A stretch of 64,000 nt of DNA from Nocardia brevicatena NBRC 12119 (GCF_000308495.1 NZ_BAFU01000037.1:1-64000), one strand, 5' to 3'. Numbered from the stretch's first letter, positions 52,487 to 62,028 are shown. Notes: generated by a model not told the origin, from the letters alone. A program made the numbers and translations.

Positions 52487-53596
52487 ATGCGTATCGGTGT
52501 GCCCAGGGAGATCAAGGAACAGGAGTACCGGGTCGCGTTGACCCCCGCGGCCGCGGGCGAGCTGGTGGCCCGGGGGCACGACGTGATCGTCGAGGCGGGT
52601 GCGGGAGTGGGGTCGGGGTTCTCCGACCCCGAATACGCCGCCGTGGGTGCCCGGCCCGAATCCGATGTCGACCGGGTATGGGGCGAGGCGGAACTGGTGT
52701 TGAAGGTGAAGGAGCCGGTCGCCGAGGAATACCCGCGGCTGCGTGCCGGGCTGGTACTGTTCACGTTTCTGCATCTGGCCGCGTCGCGGGAGTGCACCGA
52801 AGCGGTCCTGCATTCGGGGGTCACCGCGGTCGCCTACGAGACGGTCCGCGCACCCGACGGCACCCTACCGCTGCTCGCGCCCATGAGCGAGGTCGCCGGG
52901 AAGCTCTCCACCCAGGTGGGGGCCTATCACCTCATGTCCCCGCTGGGCGGGGCCGGTGTGCTGTTGGGCGGGGTGCCCGGGACACGGCGGGCAGATGTGG
53001 TGGTGTTGGGCGGCGGGGTGGCCGGAAGCAATGCGGCGGCGGTGGCCGTCGGGATGGGTGCGCGGGTCAGCGTGCTCGATATCAACCCGGTCCGGCTGCG
53101 GGAACTGGACGCGCGGTTCGGCGGCCGGATCACCACCCTCGCGGCGCACGGCATCGAATTCGAACAGGCCCTCACCCACGCCGACCTGGTGATCGGCGCG
53201 GTACTGGTGCCCGGGGCGCGAGCGCCGAAACTGGTCTCCGACGAGCTGGTGACGCGGATGCGGCCCGGTTCGGTGCTGGTCGATATCGCGATCGACCAGG
53301 GCGGGTGTTTCTCCGCCTCCCGACCCACCACCCACGCCGAGCCCACCTTCCGGGTGGCGGACTCGCTGTTCTACTGCGTGGCGAATATGCCCGGCGCGGT
53401 CCCACATACGGCGACCGTCGCGCTCACCAACGCCACCCTGCCGTATGTGCGCGAGATCGCCGAACTCGGCTGGCCCGCCGCCCGGGACGCGAACCCTACC
53501 CTGGCCCGCGGGCTGGCCGCCGAGGCAGGGCACCTGTATTCACCCGAAGTGGCCGCGGCGCACGGTTACCCGAGTTCCGCGGCGAAATCGGTCTGA
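52487..53596 (+). CDS. ald: Alanine dehydrogenase
   Basis: This ~369-residue NAD-dependent enzyme interconverts L-alanine and pyruvate plus ammonia. It opens MRIGVPREIKEQEYRVALTP (substrate Arg and Lys), has LVLKVKEPVAEEYPRLRAGL VLFTFLHLA, the catalytic-region AYETVRAPDGTLPLLAPMSE VAGKLS, the Rossmann motif VVVLGGGVAGSNAAAVAVGM followed by VLDINPVRLREL, and the signature VDIAIDQGGCFSASRPTTHA. The ATG at 52487 starts the family N-terminus exactly. Confidence 0.95.
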   Translation: MRIGVPREIKEQEYRVALTPAAAGELVARGHDVIVEAGAGVGSGFSDPEYAAVGARPESDVDRVWGEAELVLKVKEPVAEEYPRLRAGLVLFTFLHLAASRECTEAVLHSGVTAVAYETVRAPDGTLPLLAPMSEVAGKLSTQVGAYHLMSPLGGAGVLLGGVPGTRRADVVVLGGGVAGSNAAAVAVGMGARVSVLDINPVRLRELDARFGGRITTLAAHGIEFEQALTHADLVIGAVLVPGARAPKLVSDELVTRMRPGSVLVDIAIDQGGCFSASRPTTHAEPTFRVADSLFYCVANMPGAVPHTATVALTNATLPYVREIAELGWPAARDANPTLARGLAAEAGHLYSPEVAAAHGYPSSAAKSV

Positions 53597-53646
53597 CGGG
53601 TATCCGACGCCGGGACAGCGGGGATGCCCGATGTCCCGGCCCGTCG

Positions 53647-54612
53647 CTAGTTCGGGTCCACGGGGTCGATCGGCGGCTGGACGAACCAGTCGGGGGTGCC
53701 GTCGGTCGGGATATCGCGGAGTTTGTCGGGATTGCGGACCACATCGATGGCGGTGATCCGGCCGGCGTCCACGGTGAAGGAGAAAACACCGACATGATGT
53801 CCGTCGAACATCACCAGCCCGGGCAGGCCGTTGACCCGGGCCATCCGGCCCCAGGACGCCTCGGCCGCGCCGGCGCGATACCAGCCGAGCAGCATCTTGG
53901 CGATGAGTTCGGCACCGCGCAGCGGTTTCCGGATGGCGGGCACCTTGCCGCCGCCGTCGGCGGTCAGCGTCACACCGGAGTCCAGCAGATTCAGCAGCGC
54001 GCTCATATCACCCGACCGCCACGCCACCGCGAACGCGGAGACGACCTTCTCGTGCTCGTCCGGACTGGCGGGGAAACGGGGCGTGCCGTCCTCGACGCGT
54101 TTACGGGCGCGGGAGGCGAGTTGGCGCACCGCGGCCGGCGTGCGGCCGACCACCTCGGCGACCTCCGGCCCCGACAGGCCGAACACGTCGTGCAGGACGA
54201 ACGTGGTGCGTTCGGCCGGGGACAGCGACTCCAGCACCACCAGCAGTGCCATGGTCACCCGCTCGTCCTGCGATACCCGGTCGGCCGGGTCGTCGGAGAC
54301 CACCACCTCGGGTTCGGGTAGCCATTCCCCCACGTACTGCTCCCGCCGCATCCGCGCGGAGCCGAGATGGTCCAATGCCAACCGGCCGGTGACCGTGGAC
54401 AACCAGGCCCGCAGATTGTCGATCCGCTCGACGTCGCCGGACTCGTGGTGACGCTGCAACCGCAGCCACGCCTCCTGCACCACATCGTCGGCATCGGCGA
54501 GGCTGCCCAGCGTGCTGTAGGCGAGTCGGCGCAGGTACGGTCGATGTTCTTCGAAACGCCGGGCCAGTTCGGCCGAGTCGATGGATGCGGGGGTCGGTGG
54601 TAGGTCGCTCAC
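53647..54612 (-). CDS. ECF sigma factor, SigJ type with SnoaL-like C-terminal domain
   Basis: This 321-residue protein has sigma region 2 (RFEEHRPYLRRLAYSTLGSL ADADDVVQEAWLRLQRHHES) and region 4 (LLVVLESLSPAERTTFVLHD VFGLSGPEVAEVVGRTPAAV RQLASRARKRV). A ~110-residue C-terminal SnoaL-like domain follows (FAVAWRSGDMSALLNLLDSG VTLTADGG, FSFTVDAGRITAIDVVRNPD KL), as in the ECF41/SigJ group, where it replaces an anti-sigma factor and tunes activity. GTG at 54612 is the start. ECF41 factors often control an adjacent carboxymuconolactone or similar gene; none is seen here. Confidence 0.9.
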   Translation of the reverse strand: MSDLPPTPASIDSAELARRFEEHRPYLRRLAYSTLGSLADADDVVQEAWLRLQRHHESGDVERIDNLRAWLSTVTGRLALDHLGSARMRREQYVGEWLPEPEVVVSDDPADRVSQDERVTMALLVVLESLSPAERTTFVLHDVFGLSGPEVAEVVGRTPAAVRQLASRARKRVEDGTPRFPASPDEHEKVVSAFAVAWRSGDMSALLNLLDSGVTLTADGGGKVPAIRKPLRGAELIAKMLLGWYRAGAAEASWGRMARVNGLPGLVMFDGHHVGVFSFTVDAGRITAIDVVRNPDKLRDIPTDGTPDWFVQPPIDPVDPN

Positions 54613-54777
54613 GGCGGTACACCCTTCGGTTGGTGCCCGGGAGACGGGCGGGAGTCGCTGTCATCGAGTAGACGGGACGGACACCGACAGTGTGACGCAG
54701 CGGTGCGGAACCGGCCGACTCCGCGGCGCCGAGAGAGCGCGACGATGACCGGGCCGGGCGGTGGTTAACCTCGCTGG

Positions 54778-55707
54778 GTGGACAAGGGTGTTTCGATCGG
54801 GGCCGGGTTGGTGCTCGGATTCGCGTTGGACCGGATGATCGGAGATCCGCGGCGGGGGCACCCCGTGGCGGTCTTCGGGTCGGCGGCGTCGGCGCTGGAA
54901 TCGGTGATCTACGCCGACCGGCGGAGGGCCGGGGTGGTATACGAACTGCTATCGGTGGGGTCGGTGGTGGGATCGGCGATGCTGCTGCGACGCGGCGGTG
55001 TGGTGGCGGTCGCGGTGGCGACGTGGACGGTGCTGGGCGGCCGGAGTCTCACCCAGGTCGGATACGCGATGGCCGAGCGGTTGACGGCCGGTGATCTGGA
55101 CGGGGCGCGGGAGCTGTTGCCGTCGCTGTGCGGGCGGGACCCAGAAGCGTTGGACGCGGACGGGCTCGCGCGGGCAGCCCTGGAATCGATCGCCGAGAAC
55201 ACATCCGACGCGGCGGTGGCCCCGCTGGTGTGGGGTGCGGTGGCGGGGGTGCCCGGGTTGCTCGGGTACCGGGCGGTCAACACGCTCGACGCCATGGTCG
55301 GCTATCGCAGCGCGCGGTATCGGCGCTTCGGGTGGGCCGCGGCCCGCGTGGACGATCTGGCGAATCTGGTTCCGGCCCGGATCACGGGCCTGCTCACCGC
55401 GGCGATGGCGCCGCTGGTCGGGGGCCGGCTCGCAGACGCCGTGCGGGCGTGGCGGCGTGATGCCGGGCGGCATCCGAGCCCGAACGCCGGCGTGGTGGAG
55501 GCCGCGACCGCCGGCGCGCTCGGAGTGCGGCTGGGCGGGCGCACGGAGTACCGACACGGGGTGGAACAGCGGCCGATCCTGGGTACGGGCGGCCCGCCGA
55601 CCGTGGACGACCTGCAGCGGGCCGTGCGACTGTCCGAATCGGTACAGGTCGCGGCGGTTGTTCTGACGGCGGTGGCGTCGTGGGCGCTGAGGCGGGGGAG
55701 GTCCTGA
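54778..55707 (+). CDS. cobD: Adenosylcobinamide-phosphate synthase (CobD/CbiB)
   Basis: This ~309-residue membrane protein joins the aminopropanol arm to cobyric acid in B12 synthesis. It has GFALDRMIGDPRRGHPVAVF, LAR AALESIAENTSDAAVAPLVW, GAVAGVPGLLGYRAVNTLDA MVGYRSARYRRFGWAAARVD DLANLVPAR, and RDAGRHPSPNAGVVEAATAG ALGVRLGG, all typical of the family. GTG at 54778. It is in the position of Rv2236c relative to SURF1 and ptpA and is divergent to no neighbour; SURF1 is convergent with it. Confidence 0.93.
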   Translation: MDKGVSIGAGLVLGFALDRMIGDPRRGHPVAVFGSAASALESVIYADRRRAGVVYELLSVGSVVGSAMLLRRGGVVAVAVATWTVLGGRSLTQVGYAMAERLTAGDLDGARELLPSLCGRDPEALDADGLARAALESIAENTSDAAVAPLVWGAVAGVPGLLGYRAVNTLDAMVGYRSARYRRFGWAAARVDDLANLVPARITGLLTAAMAPLVGGRLADAVRAWRRDAGRHPSPNAGVVEAATAGALGVRLGGRTEYRHGVEQRPILGTGGPPTVDDLQRAVRLSESVQVAAVVLTAVASWALRRGRS

Positions 55708-55740
55708 ATTCGAGGCGATCCATAGATCTGATCGGGCGGC

Positions 55741-56589
55741 CTACCTGCGCGCGCGTCCGTAGCGGTCGGCGATACGGTCCTCGGGGCCGGCCGGCTCGGG
55801 CTCGGCGGTGGTCGGCTCGGGAGCGGTATCGGCGCGCTGTTTGCGGCGTTCCCGGATCTCGGCCCATGCGAAATAGGCGAGGCCGAGCGGGGCCATGATG
55901 CCGAACGCCAGCCATTGCAGACCGTAGGACAGGTACGGGCCGGCGTCGAGTTGGGGAAGCGGAACCGGGGTGAAGGCGCCGGGCTGGTTCTCACTCAGTT
56001 GCAGATAGCCCCCGCGGTCGCCGGTGGGGACGGGGGTGAGGGGAAGGCCGAGGACATCGGTTTCCTGGGCGGTGTCCATCGAATACACCTGGCGGTAGCC
56101 GTCCTGGACCGAGGGGGGACGTTCGGGGACGACACCCTCCGATTTGCGGATACGCGCCTCGACGCGTTGGGTGCCGGTGGGGGGTTCGGTTACCGCCGGT
56201 GGGCGGGCTCCCTCGACGGCGGCGACCAGACCGCGATCGACCAGTAGTATCCGGCCGTCGGTCAGCCGGAACGCGGTCAATACCCCGTAGCCGGGGGCGC
56301 CGTCGAGATGACGCAGCCGCACCAATACGGTCGAGTCGGGCACATAACTGCCCTCGGCGACGACCCGCCGCCATTCGGTCGCCGCACCGGCATCGCCGTC
56401 GAGGACCTGTCCGACGGGCAGCGGATCGGCGCGCACCGAATCGGCGATCAGCCGGTTGCGTTCGGAGGTGTCGGCGTTCTTCCCGAGCTGCCACGGCGCC
56501 AGCACCGTGAAACACAGGTAGGCGAACACGACAACCACCGCGGCGAGGATCAGCCAGCCGGGACGCAGCAGGAACGCCAGTCGACGCAT
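55741..56589 (-). CDS. SURF1-family cytochrome oxidase biogenesis protein
   Basis: This 282-residue protein has two membrane helices at its ends, RPGWLILAAVVVVFAYLCFT (residues ~10-29) and LSYGLQWLAFGIMAPLGLAY (residues ~225-245), enclosing the SURF1 domain with FTVLAPWQLGKN, EWRRVVAEGSYVPDSTVLVR, GYGVLTAFRLTDGRILLVDR GLV and QLDAGPYLSYGLQW. SURF1 proteins assist heme-copper oxidase assembly. The start overlaps the ptpA stop (ATG within TGATG), so the two are translationally coupled, as in M. tuberculosis Rv2234-Rv2235. Confidence 0.92.
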   Translation of the reverse strand: MRRLAFLLRPGWLILAAVVVVFAYLCFTVLAPWQLGKNADTSERNRLIADSVRADPLPVGQVLDGDAGAATEWRRVVAEGSYVPDSTVLVRLRHLDGAPGYGVLTAFRLTDGRILLVDRGLVAAVEGARPPAVTEPPTGTQRVEARIRKSEGVVPERPPSVQDGYRQVYSMDTAQETDVLGLPLTPVPTGDRGGYLQLSENQPGAFTPVPLPQLDAGPYLSYGLQWLAFGIMAPLGLAYFAWAEIRERRKQRADTAPEPTTAEPEPAGPEDRIADRYGRARR

Positions 56590-57092
56590 CAGGGCACCCC
56601 TTCCGCGGTGGGTGTGGGTTCGATACGGGCGAGAGCGGTCCGCACCCAGGCGAGCAGGCCGGGGACCGCCGCCTCGACCTGGTCGCGGACCAGTTCGAAC
56701 TCCTCGTCGGAACCGTAGTACGGGTCCGGGACGTCGGGACCGTCGGCGGTCGGATCGAAACTGCGCAACAGCCGCAGCCGCTCCGCCGGCACACCCTGGA
56801 CGGTCAGTCTCCGCTCGTGTCCGCGGTCGAGCGCCACGAGCAGATCGGCGTCGCGGTGGTCGTCACCGAAGACCGCGGCCACATGCCCGGCCGGATATCC
56901 GTACCGCAGTAGGACGGCGCAAGTGCGCGGATCGGCCGCTGATCCGATATGCCAGCCGCTGGTTCCTGCGCTGCTCACCCGCACCCGGTCGGCCAGTCCG
57001 GCCCGGTCCAGGTGGGTGGCGAAGATCTTCTCGGCCATCGGCGACCGGCAGATATTGCCGGTGCAGACGAACGATACGTGCAACCCACTCAT
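56589..57092 (-). CDS. ptpA: Low-molecular-weight protein tyrosine phosphatase PtpA
   Basis: This ~167-residue phosphatase has the P-loop VSFVCTGNICRSPMAEKIFA (C-x5-R, the nucleophile Cys and Arg) and the second catalytic site VPDPYYGSDEEFE (general acid Asp in DPYYG). It is very similar to M. tuberculosis PtpA, a secreted phosphatase. Start 57092 (MSGLHVSF...) matches that protein; an ATG at 57119 has a stronger ribosome-binding site (AGGAG) and adds nine residues. It is upstream of and overlapping SURF1. The HAD-type kinase gene (ptkA) that lies before ptpA in M. tuberculosis is not in this window. Confidence 0.93.
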   Translation of the reverse strand: MSGLHVSFVCTGNICRSPMAEKIFATHLDRAGLADRVRVSSAGTSGWHIGSAADPRTCAVLLRYGYPAGHVAAVFGDDHRDADLLVALDRGHERRLTVQGVPAERLRLLRSFDPTADGPDVPDPYYGSDEEFELVRDQVEAAVPGLLAWVRTALARIEPTPTAEGVP

Positions 57093-57301
57093 CGCCACCC
57101 GGTTCGAGCCCTGTTCCATCCTGCTTCTCCTGCTTCCGCGCCGTCGGAGCCGGGACCGTGCCGGCCGGATCGGATTATCGGCACGGCGGTCGGATCGTCC
57201 GCGGACGAATTCGGCGCAACCGATCCAGGATATCGGTGCCCGTCCGGCGGCCGAGCAGGTGAGCCGCACCGGTCGGGCACCGCCCCCGTAGGGTGTGGCT
57301 C

Positions 57302-58342
57302 GTGCACGACGACCACATCGACCTGGCCGCGCTGCGCCACCACGGTGATGTGGAGGCGCGACCCGGGCTGCTCGATTTCGCGGTGAACGTACAGGGCACC
57401 GCACCGCCCGCATGGTTGCGGGAACGGTTGGTCGGATGTCTGGACACGCTGGGTCGCTATCCCGGCGCCGACGACGACCACGCGGCTCGTGCCGCGGTGG
57501 GCGCCCGGCACGGCCGGCCCGCCGACCAGGTGCTGCCGCTGGCGGGTGGCGCCGAGGGGTTCGCGCTGCTGCCACGGCTGCGCCCCCGGCTCGCGGTGGT
57601 GGTGCACCCGTCGTTCACCGAGCCGGAGTTGGCGCTGCGGGAGGCCGGGGTCCCGGTCACCCGGGTGGTGCTGGATCCGCCCTACACCCTCGATCCGGCC
57701 CGGATCCCGGCCGCGGCCGACCTGGTCGTTCTCGGGAACCCGACCAATCCCACCTCGGTGCTGCACCCCGCCGACACGATCCGCGCGCTGCGCCGCCCGG
57801 GCCGGATCGTGGTGGTCGACGAGGCGTTCGCCGACGCGGTACCCGGGGAGGCGGAATCGCTGGCCGATGCGGCCGAACCGGATCTGCTGGTGCTGCGCAG
57901 TCTCACCAAGACCTGGGCTCTGGCCGGTCTGCGCTGTGGCTATCTCCTCGGGACGCCGGAACTGCTCGAGCGGCTGACCCGAGGCCGGCCGCACTGGCCG
58001 CTGGGCACCATGCAGCTCGCCGCCATCGCGGCGACCGCCGAACCGCACGCCGTCGCCGAGGCGGCGAAGCGGGCCGAACGTATCGCGCGCGAACGGGACG
58101 CGATGATCGAGCGGCTCACCGGGGTGGGTGTCGACGTGCACACACCCGCCGCGGGGCCGTTTCTGCTGCTGCGGGTCCCGGATGGGGAATGTCTGCGTGA
58201 GCGGCTGCGCGGGCGGGGAATCGCGGTCCGTCGCGCGGACACCTTTCCCGGGTTGGGGGCGGATCATCTGCGGGTTGCGGTCCGGCCGTCCGCCGACGTG
58301 GACCGCCTGGTGTATGCGCTCGAAGCGGCGACCGTGGGATAG
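57302..58342 (+). CDS. cobC: Threonine-phosphate decarboxylase-like aminotransferase (CobC family)
   Basis: The 346-residue PLP enzyme belongs to the histidinol-phosphate/threonine-phosphate aminotransferase-decarboxylase group. Features are RYPGADDDHAARAAVGARHG, the substrate loop LPLAGGAEGFALLP, VVLGNPTNPTSVLHPADTIR, the PLP-phosphate Asp in VVVDEAFADAVPGEAESL and the Schiff-base Lys in LRSLTKTWALAGLRCGYLLG. In M. tuberculosis (Rv2231c) it is proposed for cobalamin-side-chain synthesis; cobD in the same block supports this. The GTG at 57302 has a purine stretch upstream; a GTG at 57293 is possible. It is divergent from ptpA. Confidence 0.88.
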   Translation: MHDDHIDLAALRHHGDVEARPGLLDFAVNVQGTAPPAWLRERLVGCLDTLGRYPGADDDHAARAAVGARHGRPADQVLPLAGGAEGFALLPRLRPRLAVVVHPSFTEPELALREAGVPVTRVVLDPPYTLDPARIPAAADLVVLGNPTNPTSVLHPADTIRALRRPGRIVVVDEAFADAVPGEAESLADAAEPDLLVLRSLTKTWALAGLRCGYLLGTPELLERLTRGRPHWPLGTMQLAAIAATAEPHAVAEAAKRAERIARERDAMIERLTGVGVDVHTPAAGPFLLLRVPDGECLRERLRGRGIAVRRADTFPGLGADHLRVAVRPSADVDRLVYALEAATVG

Positions 58343-58386
58343 CGTCTCCCGATCGTCCGAGGGGCACGGGCGCCGCTCGCGCGACC

Positions 58387-58614
58387 ATGGGAATCCGGTC
58401 GGCACGGCGCTGCGGTGGACGGCCGAACAGGACGGTATTCCGCTGGTGCGCGTCCGCCGCCCTGCTGTACCTCCCATTACTCGGCTACCTGGTCTACGTG
58501 CTCGTCGACGGGAATCGGGAGATACCCTTGCCGGTCCTCCTCGGACCGGCTGTATACGGCCTGGTCGTGAACAGCGTCGGCCACTATCCGTTCGAAAGGC
58601 CGAAGCAGCCGTAG
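58387..58614 (+). CDS. Small two-helix membrane protein
   Basis: A 75-residue frame from ATG 58387 has a basic N-terminus (MGIRSARRCGGRPNRTVFRW) and two hydrophobic helices (ASAALLYLPLLGYLVYVLVD and PLPVLLGPAVYGLVVNSVGH). The two-helix hairpin is typical for small membrane proteins of unknown role. It lies between the cobC and Nif3-like genes on the same strand, without a clear ribosome-binding site. No family is recognised, and the M. tuberculosis block, as remembered, has nothing obvious here. Confidence 0.4.
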   Translation: MGIRSARRCGGRPNRTVFRWCASAALLYLPLLGYLVYVLVDGNREIPLPVLLGPAVYGLVVNSVGHYPFERPKQP

Positions 58615-58693
58615 CATATGCGGGCCGGGCGGGGCTCCGCGGTGGGAGCCGGCGCGGTGACGATGGCATTCCCTCCGAGACGAAAGGCGCGCG

Positions 58694-59815
58694 GTGACCG
58701 GACTGGCGGAACTCATCGAGGTGCTGGAGACGGCGTATCCGCCGCGGCTGGCCGAATCCTGGGATTCGGTGGGGCTGGTGTGCGGGGATCCGGACGATTC
58801 GGTGCGCCGGGTGCTGTTCGCGGTCGACGCCACCGCCGAGGTGGTCGACGAGGCCGTCGCGTGGGGGGTGCAGGCACTGGTGGTGCACCATCCGCTGCTG
58901 TTGCGCGGGGTGGACAGCGTATCGGCCGACCGGCCGAAGGGCGCGCTGCTGCACCGGTTGATCCGCTCCGGGTGCGCGCTGTTCACCGCGCATACCAATG
59001 CCGATTCCGCCGACCCCGGGGTATCGGATGCGCTGGCGGAGGCACTGGGACTGACCGTCACGGGACCCTTGCAGGCGAAACCGGTCGCGGCCGTGGACAT
59101 ATGGGCCGTACTGGTGCCGCGCGAGCACACCGAGCGGGTCAAGGACGCGCTGTTCGCCGCGGGCGCGGGCGGTAGCGGCAACTACCGGGAGGCTGCCTGG
59201 ACGGTGACCGGCACCGGACAGTTCCGGCCGCTTCCGGGGGCGAACCCGGCCTTCGGGTCGGTCGGCGAGCTCGAGCGCGTGGCCGAGGACCGGATCGAGA
59301 TCGTCGCCCCGCCCTCGGCCCGCGCCGCCGTACTCGCCGCGCTGCGGACCGCCCACCCGTATGAGGAACCCGCCTATCACGTCACCGAACGCGCCCGACT
59401 GTCCGGCGGTCTCGGTCTCGGCCGAATCGGCACCCTGCCGCGACCACAGACCCTGCGCGAGTTCGTCTCCCACGCCGCTGCCGCGCTTCCGGCCACCGCC
59501 TGGGGCGTACGGGCGGCGGGCGACCCGGAGCGCGTCGTCCGCACCGTGGCCGTCTGCGGCGGGGCCGGGGATTCCCTGCTGGACACCGTCGCCCGTCTCG
59601 ATGTCGACGCCTACCTCACCGCCGATCTGCGGCACCACCCCGCCGACGAACATCTGCGCCGCAACGGTCCCGCCCTCATCGATGCCGCGCACTGGGCCAC
59701 CGAGTATCCGTGGTGCGCACAGGCGGAAGCGGTCGTTCGCGCCGGTCTGCCCGACCTGGAGACCCGGGTCAGCGGTCTGCGTACCGATCCGTGGACCGTC
59801 GGATGCTCCGGTTGA
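58694..59815 (+). CDS. Nif3-like dinuclear metal centre hexameric protein (DUF34)
   Basis: This 373-residue protein is of the Nif3/DUF34 family. It has [19 protein letters not shown], the metal-site [40 protein letters not shown], an inserted PII-like domain in the middle ([36 protein letters not shown]), and the C-terminal metal-site [32 protein letters not shown]. The ligands HH, H and D/H are in place. It corresponds to Rv2230c; the precise biochemical role of the family is unresolved. GTG at 58694 follows a moderate purine stretch. Confidence 0.9.
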   Translation: MTGLAELIEVLETAYPPRLAESWDSVGLVCGDPDDSVRRVLFAVDATAEVVDEAVAWGVQALVVHHPLLLRGVDSVSADRPKGALLHRLIRSGCALFTAHTNADSADPGVSDALAEALGLTVTGPLQAKPVAAVDIWAVLVPREHTERVKDALFAAGAGGSGNYREAAWTVTGTGQFRPLPGANPAFGSVGELERVAEDRIEIVAPPSARAAVLAALRTAHPYEEPAYHVTERARLSGGLGLGRIGTLPRPQTLREFVSHAAAALPATAWGVRAAGDPERVVRTVAVCGGAGDSLLDTVARLDVDAYLTADLRHHPADEHLRRNGPALIDAAHWATEYPWCAQAEAVVRAGLPDLETRVSGLRTDPWTVGCSG

Positions 59816-59996
59816 CCTGTGGGATTCGGGCGCGTCCGCGGTCACCGAGCGGTGTGGTGACCCGATCGGACGGCCGCGCGGACCGAGGATCCGGGGTCCG
59901 TTGTCCCGGTCCCCCGCGCCGGACGGAGGTTCTCGCCTGCCGGCGGAGTACGGTGGACCATCTATCCGTCCACAGCGTGCAGGGAGTTCATTCGCG

Positions 59997-60734
59997 TTGA
60001 ACGTCGAACCATCGATTCAGGCCAAGCTGCTGCGGCTCGCCGCCCTTGATGCCGAGCTGACGCGGATCGCGCACCGGCGTACGGTACTGCCCGAACAGCA
60101 GGAGGTCGCCCGGGTCGAGGCGGAACGCAACAAGCACAAGGACGCGGCGGTGGCCGTGGAGATCACACTCGACGACCTCGATCGTGACATCCGGAAACTC
60201 GAAGGGGAGATCGACGCGGTCCGCAAACGCGAGGAACGCGACCGCGGCATGATGACGTCCGGTTCGGTCGGCGCCAAACAGCTGACGGAGATCGAACACG
60301 AGCTGGGGAGTCTGCAGCGACGACGTACGGTGCTCGAGGACGAACTGTTGGAAGTGATGGAGCGCCGGGAGGCGGCGGCCGCCGACCACGACCACGCGGG
60401 CGCCCAGCTGAGCAAGATGGACGATGAGCTCGCCACCGCCCGCGACCGGCGGGACGAGGCCCTCGCCGATCTGGACGTGGCGCAGCAGCGCTGCGAGAAC
60501 GATCGGGCCGCCCTGGTGGGCGAGTTCCCGGAGGAACTGCTCACGGTCTACGAGCGGCAGCGGGCCGGACGCGGCGTCGGGGCGGCGCTGCTGCAGGGGC
60601 GGCGCTGCGGTGCGTGCCGGATCGAACTGGACCGCGGCGAGATCGCGCGGATCGCGAAAACCGCGCCGGAGGTCGTGGTGCGCTGCCCGGAATGCGATGC
60701 GATCCTGGTGCGCACCAAGGAATCCGGATTGTGA
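59997..60734 (+). CDS. Coiled-coil zinc-ribbon protein
   Basis: The 245-residue protein is mainly a long coiled coil (LLRLAALDAELTRIAHRRTV, EIEHELGSLQRRRTVLEDEL LEVMERREAAAADHDHAG, residues ~10-180) followed by a C4 zinc ribbon GRRCGACRIELDRGEIARIA and VVVRCPECDAILVR. It corresponds to Rv2229c and to the C4-type zinc-ribbon family, which is thought to act as an adapter for nucleic acid or replication proteins. A TTG start at 59997 has AGGGAG 10 bp upstream. It ends 1 bp before the next ATG. Confidence 0.85.
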   Translation: MNVEPSIQAKLLRLAALDAELTRIAHRRTVLPEQQEVARVEAERNKHKDAAVAVEITLDDLDRDIRKLEGEIDAVRKREERDRGMMTSGSVGAKQLTEIEHELGSLQRRRTVLEDELLEVMERREAAAADHDHAGAQLSKMDDELATARDRRDEALADLDVAQQRCENDRAALVGEFPEELLTVYERQRAGRGVGAALLQGRRCGACRIELDRGEIARIAKTAPEVVVRCPECDAILVRTKESGL

Positions 60735-60735
60735 G

Positions 60736-62028
60736 ATGGCCGTGCGTGAGGTGATGGTCGAGGCCGACGGCGGTTCCCGCGGCAATCCCGGGCCGGCCGG
60801 TTACGGGGCGGTGGTCTACGACGCCGACCGTATCGGGGTGCTCGCCGAACGCAAGGAATTCCTCGGCGTCACCACCAACAATGTGGCCGAATACCGGGGG
60901 CTCGTCGCCGGTTTGGAGGCCGCGGCCGAACTCGGCGCCCGCGTGGTCTCGGTGCGGATGGATTCGAAACTGGTCATCGAGCAGATGTCGGGGCGCTGGA
61001 AGGTCAAACATGCCGCCCTGATCCCGCTCGCCGACCGGGCGCGTCGGCTGGTCGCCGGCTTCGACGAGGTGGTTTTCACCTGGATCCCGCGGGCCGACAA
61101 CGCGCACGCCGATCGGCTGGCCAATGAGGCCATGGACGATGGCGACCTGGTCGGCGAAGTCCGGGCCGCCCGCGATGCCGGGCAGGGGGGCGCCGCCGAA
61201 CGGTCACCCGCCGGGTCGTGTACCGGTGCGGTCGATGACGGTGACCGCCGTACTCCCGCGGCTCCGACGCGACCCGCGCGGGAGCCGGGGGGTTGGATCG
61301 ATGAGGTGCGGGAGGTGACCACGCCCTCCGCTATGGCATCCGCCGATTCCCGCAGCGCATCCGCTCGTCTCTCCGAGGCCCGGATCGGCCCCGGTTGGAC
61401 CGGCGCGACCGGCCGCCCGACCCGCCTGCTGCTGCTGCGCCACGGGCAGACCGAGCTCTCGGTGCAGCGTTGTTACTCCGGTCGCGGAAATCCGCCGCTC
61501 ACTTCCCTCGGCCGCGAACAGGCCGACCGGGCCGCGAAAATGCTCGCCGCCAAAGGCGATATCGCGGCCGTGGTGACCTCTCCTCTGGGTCGTGCCCGGG
61601 AGACCGCGGAGGCGGCGGGCGCGGCGCTCGACATCCCGGTGCGGGTGGTGGACGGACTCGTCGAAACCGATTTCGGTGACTGGGAAGGGCTTACCTTCCG
61701 CGAGGCCACCGAACGCGACCCGGACCTGCACGCCCGTTGGCTCGGCGACCCGTCGCTGCGCGCCCCGGGCGGGGAGAGTTTCGACGAGGTCCGCGAGCGC
61801 GTCGCGGTGGTCCGCCGCGATCTGGTGGCCCTGTATCCGGGCGCGAATATCGTCGTGGTCAGCCATGTCACGCCGATCAAGACGCTGCTGCAACTGGCGC
61901 TCGGAGTGGGTCCGTCACTGTTGTACCGGTTGCATCTGGACCTGGCGTCGCTGTCGATCGCCGAGTTCTACCCCGATGGCGGTTCGTCGGTCCGGCTGGT
62001 CAACGATACGAGCTATCTGGCGCAGTAA
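60736..62028 (+). CDS. Bifunctional RNase H / histidine phosphatase
   Basis: This 430-residue fusion has an N-terminal RNase HI domain with the acidic active site (MVEADGGSRGNPGPAGYGAV: Asp; NNVAEYRGLVAGLEAA: Glu; VRMDSKLVIEQMSGRW: Asp; WIPRADNAHADRLANEAMDD: Asp). It degrades RNA in RNA:DNA hybrids. After a Ser/Ala/Gly-rich linker (residues ~150-225), a C-terminal CobC-like phosphatase carries RLLLLRHGQTELSVQRCYSG RGNPPLT (His nucleophile RHG), ETDFGDWEGLTFREA and VVSHVTPIKTLLQ (second His). This matches Rv2228c, an RNase H-phosphatase pair linked to vitamin B12. It begins 1 bp after the zinc-ribbon gene. Confidence 0.95.
   Translation: MAVREVMVEADGGSRGNPGPAGYGAVVYDADRIGVLAERKEFLGVTTNNVAEYRGLVAGLEAAAELGARVVSVRMDSKLVIEQMSGRWKVKHAALIPLADRARRLVAGFDEVVFTWIPRADNAHADRLANEAMDDGDLVGEVRAARDAGQGGAAERSPAGSCTGAVDDGDRRTPAAPTRPAREPGGWIDEVREVTTPSAMASADSRSASARLSEARIGPGWTGATGRPTRLLLLRHGQTELSVQRCYSGRGNPPLTSLGREQADRAAKMLAAKGDIAAVVTSPLGRARETAEAAGAALDIPVRVVDGLVETDFGDWEGLTFREATERDPDLHARWLGDPSLRAPGGESFDEVRERVAVVRRDLVALYPGANIVVVSHVTPIKTLLQLALGVGPSLLYRLHLDLASLSIAEFYPDGGSSVRLVNDTSYLAQ

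Noticed and set aside
57089-59845. 918-codon open frame on the - strand
   Set aside because: It is antisense to the cobC and Nif3-like genes, rich in Arg/Gly/Gln and without any domain.
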